Of a DNA stretch of 64,000 nt, positions 24,086-32,965 are shown piece after piece. This DNA is from UBA4416 sp964543545 (lineage in GTDB: Bacteria; Bacteroidota; Bacteroidia; B-17B0; Aurantibacillaceae): the NCBI GenBank assembly GCA_964543545.1, contig CAZIYT010000001.1, positions 248,001 through 312,000 on the forward strand, given 5' to 3'. Both the position numbers and the translations under genes were made by a program. Each line of letters begins with the position of its first letter. The stretch's first letter is position 1. The notes under the pieces are model-generated. The model worked only from the letters and a program-made list of their open reading frames with translations. It made no database searches and was not told where the DNA came from.

Positions 24086-25109
24086 ATCCGGTATTGCAAG
24101 GCTTGTTGCCGCTGCATTCGTTAGTGCCTCTCTTCTATTGCCGTCGTGCCAAAAGCCTTCGGCAGAGGTTTCCTTTTATTTCTGGCGAACGAAAACCGTC
24201 TTATCTCCCGGCGAACGGGCAGCCCTGAAAACTTACAAAGTAAACACCTTGTATGTGCGCTTTTTTGATGTGGACATCAAAGAAGAAAACGGCCGGCCCG
24301 AACCGCTCGGCGTGGTCGACAGCCTGGAGCGCCTGCCGGAACAGCTGTCGGTGATCCCGGTCGTCTTTATCACCAACCGCACCTTCCTGCGGCTGAAAGC
24401 AGATACGGAAGCGGTGGCCCTTGCAAAGAACATCCTGAACAAGATCAGCGGCCTGCGTGCCTCTTACCCTGAGCTGCAGATCGACTGCGATTGGTCCGAT
24501 AAAACAAAAGCACGCTATTTTCTGTTCCTGAAAACGCTGAAGCACCGGTTGCCGCCATCTACCAAACTGACGGCGACCATTCGCCTTCATCAGATCAAAT
24601 ATCCTGTGCGCACGGGCGTCCCGCCGGTAGATGGGGGCATGCTTATGTTTTATAACATGGGAACATTACAGGACCCGGAAGCGCCCAATTCCATTTTCGA
24701 TGCCGCCACGGCCTCGGCTTACACTCCTTATATCAGAAGCTATGCCCTGCACCTGGATGTGGCCTTACCGGTATTCCGCTGGTATGTGCATTACCGCAAC
24801 GGGGCCATCAAAGGGCTCGTTACTAAAAAACAGTTGCCGGAGGTGGCAGATACTTCTTATTTTTACAGCGGCGGCGAAGCAATATATACCGTCAAAAAAG
24901 CCGCTGTGCTCAGGGGCGTCTCCTACGAAACCGGTGATGTGCTGAAGTATGAAGCGATTGATGATGACCTGTTACTGGACGCTGCCGGATTGTTGCAAAA
25001 AAACCTGCCTGATACACACAGGCGCATTGCCTTATACGACCTCGACGATATTAACTTAACCTACTATGAAAGCAGCACACTTCAAAACGTTTATTCTACC
25101 TTCCGTTAG
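24078..25109 (+). CDS. Lipoprotein of unknown function
   Basis: The product is 343 residues and starts at TTG (24078), overlapping the kup stop by 8 nt; there is no in-frame ATG before the signal sequence. Residues 1-24 are a lipoprotein signal peptide with lipobox LLLPSC. The remainder reads FYFWRTKTVLSPGERAALKT, VNTLYVRFFDVDIKEENG, ELQIDCDWSDKTK and MLMFYNMGTLQDP. It has an alternating beta/alpha pattern suggestive of a TIM-barrel carbohydrate-active fold, but no family could be named. The 3' end overlaps the next gene by 44 nt, a strong sign of coupled expression. Confidence 0.8.
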   Translation: MNKSGIARLVAAAFVSASLLLPSCQKPSAEVSFYFWRTKTVLSPGERAALKTYKVNTLYVRFFDVDIKEENGRPEPLGVVDSLERLPEQLSVIPVVFITNRTFLRLKADTEAVALAKNILNKISGLRASYPELQIDCDWSDKTKARYFLFLKTLKHRLPPSTKLTATIRLHQIKYPVRTGVPPVDGGMLMFYNMGTLQDPEAPNSIFDAATASAYTPYIRSYALHLDVALPVFRWYVHYRNGAIKGLVTKKQLPEVADTSYFYSGGEAIYTVKKAAVLRGVSYETGDVLKYEAIDDDLLLDAAGLLQKNLPDTHRRIALYDLDDINLTYYESSTLQNVYSTFR

Positions 25110-27279
25110 CCTCCTGGCCTGCGCGGCCCTGACAGCCCTGGCCTGCTCCGGTGGCGAATGGGACGGGAGCGAAGGCTCCATGTTCACCCCGCACATCATT
25201 CAGCAGAAACAATCGGTGGCCTTTTTCCGGACACTGGAAACGCCTTTTTACGATGGCTATGATGATGCAGGCGCCGAAGCATTCAAAGCCAGGAACAAAA
25301 CAGAGTGGGCTTCCTTTTTTGAAAACAAAGTCCCGGAGGAAGCGATCAGCTACTGGCTTTACGATGCTTCCCTGACACAGATCGATCAGATGATCTTTGA
25401 CATCAAAGGCAAAACGGCAAGCCTGGACGAGCTCTCAAAAAAACACAGCCTGAAAAACACGGCTCCTGCCGCTAAGGCTACTGCTTTCTTATACTATACA
25501 GGCTTTGCCCGCCGCAACGAAACCATTGCGGGCCCACCGGATGTATGGAGCAGCCGCCTGGCTGATGTGCCCGTTGCCAACATGGCTCAACAGATTACTG
25601 GTGGCCTGAATTTCTATGCCAAAGCCAGCGATCCTTTTCTCAAAGAGCGCTATGCGTTCCAGGTGGAGCGCCTGTATTTTTTCAATAAGGAATACGACAA
25701 GACGATCTCTTTTTTCAATGACAATGAAAAGACCTTCACCTCAGGCAACAGCATGAAATGGAGAAGCCTCGGCTATAAAGCGGCGGCCCTGTACAGGCAG
25801 AAAAAATACAGTGAGTCGAACCTGGTGTATGCCACCATCTTCGACCGCTATGAGCCGATGCGGAAATCGGCCTACCTCTCCTTTCACCCGCTTCCAAAAG
25901 CGGAATGGGATCAATGCCTGGCCCTGGCTAAAAGCACGCGTGAGAAAGAAGTGCTGTGGCAGCTCAAAGGCCTGTATGGCAACGAGGTGGAGGCCATGCG
26001 CGAGATCCTGAAGCTCAATCCTTCTTCCGAGCTGGCCGACCTGCTGCTGGTAAGGGCTGTGAACATCGAAGAGTGGAACATGGAATCGTCAAGTTATGAG
26101 GATAAAAAAACGGGCAAGGTCTATTCCGTAAATAAGAACCTGCTGGCCTTTCTGAATGAAACCTCTGCCACCATCCAATCGCCGAACGCCGCCGCCTGGC
26201 ACCTCGCGGCAGCTTACCTCAACGACATGCAGGGCGATTATGCACAGGCGGAAACACAAATGAAGCGTGCGGAAAAGCTCAAGGCCGCCAATCCCATTCA
26301 TAAGGCGCAATACCACCTGATTGCCGTGTACGGCGCTTTGAAAAAAGCAACGGCCATGAACGAGAAGCTGGAAGCGGCCATGCTCAACGATCTGAAGATC
26401 CTGTTCAGCAAGGAAACCGGGGAGCTCGATAATTTCAGGAGCAGTAAAGCAAAAACCTGGACCCGCCGCACGCTGGCGGAGCTTTACCTGAAAAAGGGTG
26501 AAGTGGAAAAGGCGGAGCTCATCTTTCCGGGCATCAGCCCGAAGCACTTCGATGCGACAGACCCTATCAAAAAAATGATCGCCTACTACGAAAAGCCGAA
26601 TCCTTCCGCCTTTGAAAAATTGTTCTTCGAACAGGCCTCCCTGCAGAAGCACGACTACCAGGAGCTCCTGGGCATCCGTTACGCGCAGCAGGATAAGCTG
26701 GAAGAGGCCCTCGTAGCCTTAAAAGCGGTGGGAAGCAAGGAAACACTTTATGGAAATCCTTTCACCATCCACATCAAAGACTGCCACGACTGCGACCATG
26801 AAGCGGCACAGAAAACCAAATACACCAAAGCTTCGTTCATTGAGAAAATGATGGAAATGAAAGGCATTGCTCAGAGCAAACCGGCCGAAGCGGCGCAGAA
26901 TTATTTCCTGGTGGCCAATGGGTTTTACAACATGACGTATTTCGGGAATGCGCGCCTCTTCTACGACAACCGCGTGGACAATACAATCTATACATATGAG
27001 CATGCGGTTACGCCTGAGGAGAACAACGACCTGGCCTTGAAATATTATTTACTGGCTTTACAGAATTCCACGGATAAGGAATTCAAAGCCAAATGTACCT
27101 TCATGGCGGCCAAGTGCGAGCAGAATGCGTTCTTCATGAATGTACCGGCTAATTTCAAAGGCGATTTCAAAGCGGGAATTTATTTTGCGTCTCTGAAAAA
27201 AGACTACAGCGCCACGACGTATTACCAGGAGATCATTAAGGAATGCGGGTATTTTAAGACCTATATTGGTTCCCGCTGA
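25066..27279 (+). CDS. Large lipoprotein with TPR-like helical repeats, unknown function
   Basis: The product is 737 residues. Signal peptide with lipobox LTALAC (Cys ~27). The body is almost all helical, with repeats of TPR type (RYAFQVERLYFFNKEYDKTI, AWHLAAAYLNDMQGDYAQAE, TRRTLAELYLKKGEVEKAEL), plus a DCHDCDHEAAQ segment with two cysteines near residue 570. It begins inside the preceding lipoprotein gene (44-nt overlap), so the pair is translated together and likely works together at the outer membrane or periplasm. It is followed by a block of inverted repeats. Confidence 0.8.
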   Translation: MKAAHFKTFILPSVSLLACAALTALACSGGEWDGSEGSMFTPHIIQQKQSVAFFRTLETPFYDGYDDAGAEAFKARNKTEWASFFENKVPEEAISYWLYDASLTQIDQMIFDIKGKTASLDELSKKHSLKNTAPAAKATAFLYYTGFARRNETIAGPPDVWSSRLADVPVANMAQQITGGLNFYAKASDPFLKERYAFQVERLYFFNKEYDKTISFFNDNEKTFTSGNSMKWRSLGYKAAALYRQKKYSESNLVYATIFDRYEPMRKSAYLSFHPLPKAEWDQCLALAKSTREKEVLWQLKGLYGNEVEAMREILKLNPSSELADLLLVRAVNIEEWNMESSSYEDKKTGKVYSVNKNLLAFLNETSATIQSPNAAAWHLAAAYLNDMQGDYAQAETQMKRAEKLKAANPIHKAQYHLIAVYGALKKATAMNEKLEAAMLNDLKILFSKETGELDNFRSSKAKTWTRRTLAELYLKKGEVEKAELIFPGISPKHFDATDPIKKMIAYYEKPNPSAFEKLFFEQASLQKHDYQELLGIRYAQQDKLEEALVALKAVGSKETLYGNPFTIHIKDCHDCDHEAAQKTKYTKASFIEKMMEMKGIAQSKPAEAAQNYFLVANGFYNMTYFGNARLFYDNRVDNTIYTYEHAVTPEENNDLALKYYLLALQNSTDKEFKAKCTFMAAKCEQNAFFMNVPANFKGDFKAGIYFASLKKDYSATTYYQEIIKECGYFKTYIGSR

Positions 27280-27310
27280 TCCCGCAGATAATGCGGATTT
27301 TAGAACAAAT

Positions 27311-27640
27311 AAACCACATAGTAATATAGACAAGATAGGAAATAGAAAACAATCATAGTTAAATAACGTCTATGTTCTCTTCCTGCTCTTCTATGTTTCT
27401 ATGTAGCTATGTGGTTTAACGAACTCTCAGATGACGGGGATTTTAGAACAAATAAACCACATAGTAACATAGGCAAGATAGGGAATAGAAAGCAATCATA
27501 GTTAAATAACGCCTATGTTCTCTTCCTGCTCTTCTATGTTTCTATGCACCTATGTGGTTTAACGAATCCGCAGATGACGCTGATCTCCCAAATTAAAACC
27601 ACATAGTAACATAGAAAAGAGAGGGAACTGAAAAAAATCA
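27311..27640. repeat. Tandem array of CACATAG long inverted repeats
   Basis: Two complete copies (27311-27417 and 27454-27560, period 143 bp). Each starts AAACCACATAGTAA and ends CTATGTGGTTT, so each can fold into a long hairpin. A third copy (27596-27640) has only the 5' arm. The spacers contain the similar text GATGACGGGGATTTTAGAAC / CAGATGACGCTGATC. This and the next repeat block occupy the whole 27280-27886 gap. Confidence 0.8.
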
Positions 27641-27713
27641 TGGCAATGACTTCCCCCAATCTTATGTCGCATGGTTAAATCAGAACAATGCTCGATGCCA
27701 TGATTTGTTCTAT

Positions 27714-27882
27714 AGCCCCGTAGGGGCTTAATGTTAATAGAATAAATCATGTCGTTAGATTTGAGCGTGCCGTAGGTACGCAATGTTTAGTTCCAAATCC
27801 TTTGTCGTATGACATTCAACCCCTTCAGGGTTGGATTTCGATGGGCTTATTTCTTTATGGATGTTGAAGCCCTTCAGGCTTC
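27714..27882. repeat. Cluster of four short palindromes
   Basis: AGCCCCGTAGGGGCT (27714-27728), GCGTGCCGTAGGTACGC (27765-27781), CAACCCCTTCAGGGTTGG (27817-27834) and GAAGCCCTTCAGGCTTC (27866-27882). The first two share the centre CCGTAGG and the last two the centre CCTTCAGG, while outer arms differ but remain complementary. Such motifs recur between genes in Bacteroidetes. The last lies 4 bp from the Nudix gene stop and may act as its 3' hairpin. Confidence 0.6.
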
Positions 27883-27886
27883 CCTT

Positions 27887-28351
27887 TCATCTTGTGCTTA
27901 ACATCATACGAAGCTCTTCAATAAAGGCTCCCTGTGCCGGAAGTATCTTGGTGAATGCTTCCTCCACGCTGAACCAGGCAGCCTTATCAATTTCCGGGAA
28001 GCTTTGCATCCTACCGGACTTCGGCGGCCAGGGCATATCGAAGGTATTGCTTTTCAGGCTGCTCACCTCAAACTCACTTTCCAGCGCCCAGGCATGCACC
28101 AGCTTGCCTCCTTTTTGTTTGACGGGTGTCAGCTTCATGAATGCTCCTTCGGGCCGCATCCCTGTTTCTTCGGCAAATTCGCGTTGTGCCACCAGGAGCA
28201 GGTCCTCCTCTCCTTCACCGGGCTCGCCTTTGGGAATGGTCCAGGCGCCCTCGTCTTTCCTCGCATAGAATGGCCCGCCGGGATGCACGAGCAGCACTTC
28301 CAGCGTCTTTGGGTGGTAACGGTACAGTAAAATGCCGGCGCTTTGTTTCAT
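27887..28351 (-). CDS. Nudix hydrolase
   Basis: The product is 154 residues. The Nudix box reads GEPGEGEEDLLLVAQREFAE followed by ETG, the metal-binding REFAEETG helix. The sequence ILLYRYHPKTLEVLLVHPGG and WTIPKGEPGEGE resembles the diadenosine-polyphosphate (Ap4A)/house-cleaning subgroup. It hydrolyses a nucleoside diphosphate linked to another moiety, most likely a housekeeping or signal-removal role; the exact substrate cannot be read from sequence. The start overlaps the stop of the upstream membrane-protein gene by 4 nt (28348-28351), so the two form an operon. Confidence 0.9.
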   Translation of the reverse strand: MKQSAGILLYRYHPKTLEVLLVHPGGPFYARKDEGAWTIPKGEPGEGEEDLLLVAQREFAEETGMRPEGAFMKLTPVKQKGGKLVHAWALESEFEVSSLKSNTFDMPWPPKSGRMQSFPEIDKAAWFSVEEAFTKILPAQGAFIEELRMMLSTR

Positions 28352-29475
28352 CTTTTTTTTGTAAAGAATCCTTTGAGGGCCCAGAGACCCAGTAAAACAA
28401 CCAGTAAAAGCAATGCCAGCAGCAGAATGCTCATCGACAGGTGGTAAAAAGGATGCAGGATCCCGCCTGTCACCATCAGGACCAGGATGCTGATGCCAAT
28501 GCCTTTCATGATCCTCGTGAAGAGGAACTCCCGCGCCATGTTCTTCCGGAGCAACGCCTTGCGCTCTTCACTCATCTCGATGCCGGCAGCAGGAAGCACC
28601 AGTGGTTGCTGCACCTCCCCCGGCTCGCGGACAATCTGGCGTATAATCTCCCGCTCTTTCATTTCCGCTATGTGCACATCGAAGCGGAAACGGTTAAGAA
28701 TCTGGCGTAGTCCCTTCTCCAGGCCTTCGAGGTTGAGCAGGTGATCGATGAGCTTATAATAAAAGCCCGGGGAGAGGTTATAATTCTGAAAACAGTAATC
28801 GATAAAATACACGAAGGATTTATTCAGCGCTTGCTCATGCTGCTCAAAATCTTCGGACAGGCTGTTCATAAAGTCGATGAAATCATCCGTCATCAGGAAA
28901 GCAAGGTCTTCGTTAAGCTTCGCCTCCACCTCCTGCAGGCGGATCTGATGCTCATGCCAGTGCACCAGGAATTTCACCAGGCCGGCGATGTGTGTTTTCA
29001 CAACCTGCTGAAGCTCCTCCTGCTGATAGGCCTGGAGGTATGATCCCCATCCGGCCTGCCCGAGGTAGGACCTGTATTGGTGCTGGCTCAACACGTGTTT
29101 GCTGCTTTCCTGCAAAGCTGAAAGCAGTAATTCCTGGACCTCTTTGAAATAAGGTGCTTTTGAAACGCTATCCAGGAAGGCTTTCAGGCCGCTATGATCC
29201 GGAAGCACTTTGGGATGCCCGAAAAAAGAAAGTGCCGCGGCATGGCTGAAAATAGCGCGATGCATATTATCGGGCCGGAGTGCTCTCAGCTCGTCGAGGC
29301 TTTGCAGAATACTGTGCTTAGAGTACTCCGTATCATTGATGCGCAAAAAGGGACTATCCAACAGGTTAAACTCCGCTATGAATTTTTTTTGCAGCCTTTT
29401 CAGCCCGGGATCTTCCTCCGGATCAAAGGCCCCGAAATAATACATGATATGATAGGGCGAGCGGTAAGGCAGCAT
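28348..29475 (-). CDS. Membrane-anchored helical protein of unknown function
   Basis: The product is 375 residues. The N-terminal ~310 residues are soluble and helical (LKRLQKKFIAEFNLLDSPFL, HEHQIRLQEVEAKLNEDLAF). Two membrane helices lie near the C-terminus (~IGISILVLMVTGG and LLLALLLLVVLLGLWAL), with a short lysine tail, so the bulk faces the cytoplasm. No enzyme motif was recognised. Translational coupling to the Nudix hydrolase suggests a shared role. Confidence 0.75.
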   Translation of the reverse strand: MLPYRSPYHIMYYFGAFDPEEDPGLKRLQKKFIAEFNLLDSPFLRINDTEYSKHSILQSLDELRALRPDNMHRAIFSHAAALSFFGHPKVLPDHSGLKAFLDSVSKAPYFKEVQELLLSALQESSKHVLSQHQYRSYLGQAGWGSYLQAYQQEELQQVVKTHIAGLVKFLVHWHEHQIRLQEVEAKLNEDLAFLMTDDFIDFMNSLSEDFEQHEQALNKSFVYFIDYCFQNYNLSPGFYYKLIDHLLNLEGLEKGLRQILNRFRFDVHIAEMKEREIIRQIVREPGEVQQPLVLPAAGIEMSEERKALLRKNMAREFLFTRIMKGIGISILVLMVTGGILHPFYHLSMSILLLALLLLVVLLGLWALKGFFTKKR

Positions 29476-29660
29476 CCGGGGGAAAAATTATAGTTTAAAA
29501 ATAGCTGATTTTCTCTACAAATCACGCAGGCACTGTGGAATTCTGCGAACAGGGGATAGAAATTCTGCCCCATAACCCAATGCAAAAAGGCCTCTCTACC
29601 GGGCATGAGGTTGGCTGCCGGCACTATGAAACCAATGTTGAACCTATAAACATACTACTC

Positions 29661-30119
29661 ATGACTTTAATTCAAAAAAGAAGAAATGGAAACGGGAGTT
29701 TGTTTCCTTCTTCAAGAAATGATTTTATGACCAACCGCTTTTTTACACCGGGATGGTTTGATCCGGATGATTTCTGGAACACGGGTTCTAATATATTGCC
29801 TGCCAACATTTCGGAAACAGACAAAGAGATCAGGCTTGACCTCTGTGTACCCGGACTCAAAAAAGATGACTTTAAGATCCACTCCGAAAACGGTGTGTTA
29901 ACCATCAGCAGCGAAAAAGAAGAGGAATCGAAACAGGAGGATAAGCGCTATACCCGCCGCGAATTTTCCTATTCCGGCTTTTCCAGAAGCTTTCAGCTGC
30001 CTGAAAACATCGATGAGGACCACATTAACGCTAAATATGAAAATGGCATGCTCAGGTTAACGATTCCTAAAAAAGAAACGGCTGCTCCGGCACCGAAAAA
30101 ACAAATAACCATTGACTAA
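29661..30119 (+). CDS. Hsp20/alpha-crystallin small heat shock protein
   Basis: The product is 152 residues from the ATG at 29661 (MTLIQKRRNGNGSLF); the longer frame from 29535 is not conserved-looking. The alpha-crystallin domain is clear: NISETDKEIRLDLCVPGLKK, LTISSEKEEE, RYTRREFSYSGFSRSFQLP and ENGMLRLTIPKKE, ending in an ITID tail. It holds unfolding proteins until refolded. Followed 19 bp later by a DUF6799-like gene, with which it may form a stress operon. Confidence 0.92.
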   Translation: MTLIQKRRNGNGSLFPSSRNDFMTNRFFTPGWFDPDDFWNTGSNILPANISETDKEIRLDLCVPGLKKDDFKIHSENGVLTISSEKEEESKQEDKRYTRREFSYSGFSRSFQLPENIDEDHINAKYENGMLRLTIPKKETAAPAPKKQITID

Positions 30120-30138
30120 CCTGTAAATCCAAGAAGCC

Positions 30139-30447
30139 ATGAAGAATTTAGTAATAGCGGTCGCTGCGTTTATGCTGATGCTGAACGTCGATCTGAATGC
30201 CGGATCCGGTCCTGACAGACCAAGCAACGAGAATACCTATTGTGCAGAAATGAAAAATGACAAGCTGGTGATCATGCGCGACGGAGAAGTGCTGACACAT
30301 GACATTGTCTTTGAAAACGGCGTGGAGCTTAAAAGCGATGGAAGGGTGATCTACCCGAACGGACTAAAGGCAACCATGAAAGCCGGCGAGTGCGTGGACA
30401 AGTCGGGGCTGATCAGCACACCGGCCAAACAGGAGGCTAAACAATAA
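30139..30447 (+). CDS. DUF6799-like secreted small protein
   Basis: The product is 102 residues with an N-terminal signal peptide (to ~LNAG). The pattern YCAEMKNDKLVIMRDGEVLT, VFENGVELKSDGRVIYPNG and LKATMKAGECVDKSG fits the DUF6799 domain, a small beta-rich repeat found in Bacteroidetes exported proteins. Two cysteines frame the domain. Its role is unknown. It ends before a strong terminator at 30477-30509. Confidence 0.7.
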   Translation: MKNLVIAVAAFMLMLNVDLNAGSGPDRPSNENTYCAEMKNDKLVIMRDGEVLTHDIVFENGVELKSDGRVIYPNGLKATMKAGECVDKSGLISTPAKQEAKQ

Positions 30448-30476
30448 GGCATCCGACTCACCAGGCGCTCATAAAA

Positions 30477-30509
30477 AAAGGCTGCCACAACATCCCGTGA
30501 CAGCCTTTT
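30477..30509. terminator. Bidirectional terminator
   Basis: Stem AAAAGGCTG-CAC / GTG-CAGCCTTTT with one mismatch, flanked by A- and T-runs on the two strands. It lies between the convergent DUF6799-like and DUF2911 genes. Confidence 0.8.
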
Positions 30510-30527
30510 ATTTTTTCCTTAATGAGC

Positions 30528-31028
30528 TTACTTCACAGAAACCGGCACTTCCATTTTTTCCCAGATCAGGGAAAAACCGTTGGCACCGAGGCTGTACTTC
30601 AGCCTTTCGGCTGTTGGTGAAACAGCACGCGGCTTCACCGTCACGCGCAGGGCATCGTCGCTTTCCTTGTAATCGTAGGCTCCCCACTGTTTAGCGGTTT
30701 TATTAAAAATGATAACCCATTCTTTCTCTCCCGGGATAGCAAAGAAACTGTAGGTTCCGGCAGGCAGCTGCTTGCCTTCCACCGTAATGGCTTTGTCGGT
30801 GCTGAAGATGGTTGCCTCGTTGGCACCTGTTCTCCATACCTTTCCGTAAGGTACCAGGTCGCCCCAGATCTTACGCCCTTTCACGGCAGGGCTTCCGTAA
30901 TTAATGCTGATGTTGGCTCCGGCTACTTTTCCGCTAACGCTGTCGCGCGGACTGGCCACCGGTTTTTGCGCCTGCGCCGTACCGAGGCCGCAGATGAGCG
31001 CTAAAAAAAGGGTAATGATCTTTTTCAT
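30528..31028 (-). CDS. DUF2911 domain-containing secreted protein
   Basis: The product is 166 residues with a signal peptide ending near AQAQ. Typical DUF2911 sequence: SPRDSVSGKVAGANISINYG, RKIWGDLVPYGKVWRTGANE, GTYSFFAIPGEKEWVIIFNK and AKQWGAYDYKESDDALRV. It is predicted to be a periplasmic or outer-membrane protein. The family is widespread in Bacteroidetes and has no established function. Confidence 0.9.
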   Translation of the reverse strand: MKKIITLFLALICGLGTAQAQKPVASPRDSVSGKVAGANISINYGSPAVKGRKIWGDLVPYGKVWRTGANEATIFSTDKAITVEGKQLPAGTYSFFAIPGEKEWVIIFNKTAKQWGAYDYKESDDALRVTVKPRAVSPTAERLKYSLGANGFSLIWEKMEVPVSVK

Positions 31029-31205
31029 AAGTTTAGGGTTTAGGATGACGCTTAAAGGTAGAATTTTTTGCTAAGCCAGCATCCCTGAATGAGTGAAAGG
31101 CCGCCCGATTTTAACGTAAATTGACAATCAACGTAAAATTACCCGAACAGACAAACGCCACTCATCATCGGGCTTTTTGTAAAGAATAAGCCCTACTTTT
31201 ATCCT

Positions 31206-32195
31206 ATGAGTTTTTCCTATTTCAACTTCTGGGTCAGAAATGGCGTCCTGTACCTGTTCTTTTGCCTGCTCGGGCTCTTGATGGTGCTGTTGGATAAGGA
31301 TCATCCCATCCACCTCAAGGGGCAGGCCCTGGGCGTGATCGTGGATGGAGCCATCATCATCCTCATTGCCAACATCCAGGTACACATCCACAACATATTG
31401 CACAAAAATTATTTTGGCAAGCACCATCTCAAATATATTCTAAGCACCCTCACCCTATTCACCAGCTACTTCCTCATCAGTTTTTTTACGCGCTACGGTT
31501 TCATGCGGAACGAAAGCCCGGTGAGCATCGGCATTTCCATCTTCCTGATTTACCTGATCGGCCTCGGCTTTTATTACATCCACAAAAATATCCTGGAGCG
31601 GAACCTGCTTTTTCAGAATGAGCTCATCGAAAGGGACGAAGAGATCCGGCATCTGAAAGCCCAGCTCAATCCCCATTTTTTATTCAACGCGCTGAACAAC
31701 CTCTATGGCACGGCCCTGACGGATCCGGATGAAACACCCGACAAGATCCTGGAGCTCTCCGAATTGCTGAGGTACCAGATCGAGTCTTCTAAAAAAGAGC
31801 ACGTTTCCCTGGAGGATGAGGTGGGATTTATCAAGAAATACCTGAGCTACGAGCGAAGCAGGAACCCCAAGCTGGCGATCGACTTCTCAACCGATATCCA
31901 GTCTGAGCGCTTTTACCTCTCGCCCATGCTCTTCATGCCCTTTATTGAAAATGCCATTAAATACAGCAGCCATACCGACGAGCCTTTCCTCTCCCTGTCT
32001 ATCGAGGCCGATAAGAAAAAGCTCGTGTTCAAAATGAAAAACAATTTTACGGAGAGTGGCAGGAAATTTTCAGGGACCAACACAGGGCTTTCCAATACCA
32101 AAAAAAGACTCGAGTTAATGTACCGGAAAAAGCACGAGCTGATTATTTCCCAGGGCGACGGGATCTACAGCATTGAGCTGACCTTAAAACAATAA
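31206..32195 (+). CDS. LytS/YehU-type sensor histidine kinase
   Basis: The product is 329 residues. About four membrane helices (residues ~8-120) precede a His_kinase (PF06580) module: IRHLKAQLNPHFLFNALNNL with the phospho-accepting histidine, then FMPFIENAIKYSS and GLSNTKKRLELMY of the ATP-binding domain. It is followed 24 bp later by a LytTR response regulator, so they form a two-component pair. The neighbouring gene is a fatty-acid desaturase on the opposite strand, and lipid-modifying genes follow, so a link to membrane state is possible but not shown. Confidence 0.92.
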   Translation: MSFSYFNFWVRNGVLYLFFCLLGLLMVLLDKDHPIHLKGQALGVIVDGAIIILIANIQVHIHNILHKNYFGKHHLKYILSTLTLFTSYFLISFFTRYGFMRNESPVSIGISIFLIYLIGLGFYYIHKNILERNLLFQNELIERDEEIRHLKAQLNPHFLFNALNNLYGTALTDPDETPDKILELSELLRYQIESSKKEHVSLEDEVGFIKKYLSYERSRNPKLAIDFSTDIQSERFYLSPMLFMPFIENAIKYSSHTDEPFLSLSIEADKKKLVFKMKNNFTESGRKFSGTNTGLSNTKKRLELMYRKKHELIISQGDGIYSIELTLKQ

Positions 32196-32219
32196 AACGG
32201 ATTGTAATACCCAGCACAC

Positions 32220-32903
32220 ATGACTTATAAATGCCTGATAGTGGATGATGAAGCGCCTGCGCATAAAGTGCTGCAGTCGCATATCAGTAAAACGGGCCTG
32301 CTTGAAATTGCCGGCGACGTGTATGACGGAAAGGAAGCGATTGACTTCATGCTCAATACCAAAGTGGATCTCCTGTTCCTGGACATCGATATGCCAAAGC
32401 TTTCGGGCCTTGAGCTCCTGCAATGCCTGCCTTACCATGTGCCGGTGATCTTAACCACCGCCTACAGCAATTTCGGCTTTGAAGCTTACCAGCATGATGT
32501 GGTGGACTACCTGCTGAAACCCATCTCCTACCCGCGCTTTTTAAAGTCCATCAATAAGGCCATTAAGCTGACAGACTCCGTGAAAGAAGAAGAAGGGCCT
32601 GAGTTTCCGGACATCGAGCTGAAATACGACGGGATCCTGAAAGTGATCAACACCAGGCGCATCCTGTTCATTGAAGCAGTCGGCAACTATATCAAAATTC
32701 ACCTCGACAACGAAAAGCCCCTGCTGGTGACGCAGACCATGAAATACATCATGTCCATATTACCGCCCCGGCATTTTACACGGGTGCATAAATCCTATAT
32801 CGTCAAGCGTGAGGCTATTGTGGAGATCAAAAAAACGGAGGTCCTCCTGTCGAATAAGGTTGAATTACCCGTAGGGCGCAAATATTCGGTCTTGCTGGAG
32901 TAA
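32220..32903 (+). CDS. LytTR-family response regulator
   Basis: The product is 227 residues. The receiver domain has MTYKCLIVDDEAPAHKVLQS (acidic pair), VDLLFLDIDMPKLSGLELL (phospho-acceptor Asp), VILTTAYSNFGFEAY and VDYLLKPISYPRFLKS. The C-terminal LytTR DNA-binding domain reads LFIEAVGNYIKIHLDNEKPL, HFTRVHKSYIVKREAI and VELPVGRKYS. It is the partner of the kinase just upstream. LytTR regulators bind direct repeats; no site was searched for. Confidence 0.93.
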   Translation: MTYKCLIVDDEAPAHKVLQSHISKTGLLEIAGDVYDGKEAIDFMLNTKVDLLFLDIDMPKLSGLELLQCLPYHVPVILTTAYSNFGFEAYQHDVVDYLLKPISYPRFLKSINKAIKLTDSVKEEEGPEFPDIELKYDGILKVINTRRILFIEAVGNYIKIHLDNEKPLLVTQTMKYIMSILPPRHFTRVHKSYIVKREAIVEIKKTEVLLSNKVELPVGRKYSVLLE

Positions 32904-32910
32904 AACAAAA

Positions 32911-32936
32911 CAGGCACACGTTGGTACATGTGCCTG
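32911..32936 (-). terminator. Terminator of the desaturase gene
   Basis: CAGGCACA (32911-32918) / TGTGCCTG (32929-32936) inverted repeat followed on the minus strand by TTTTGTTTTA. It lies between convergent genes. Confidence 0.65.
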
Positions 32937-32965
32937 CAATGAATGATGGTGTATGGTATCCGGTC

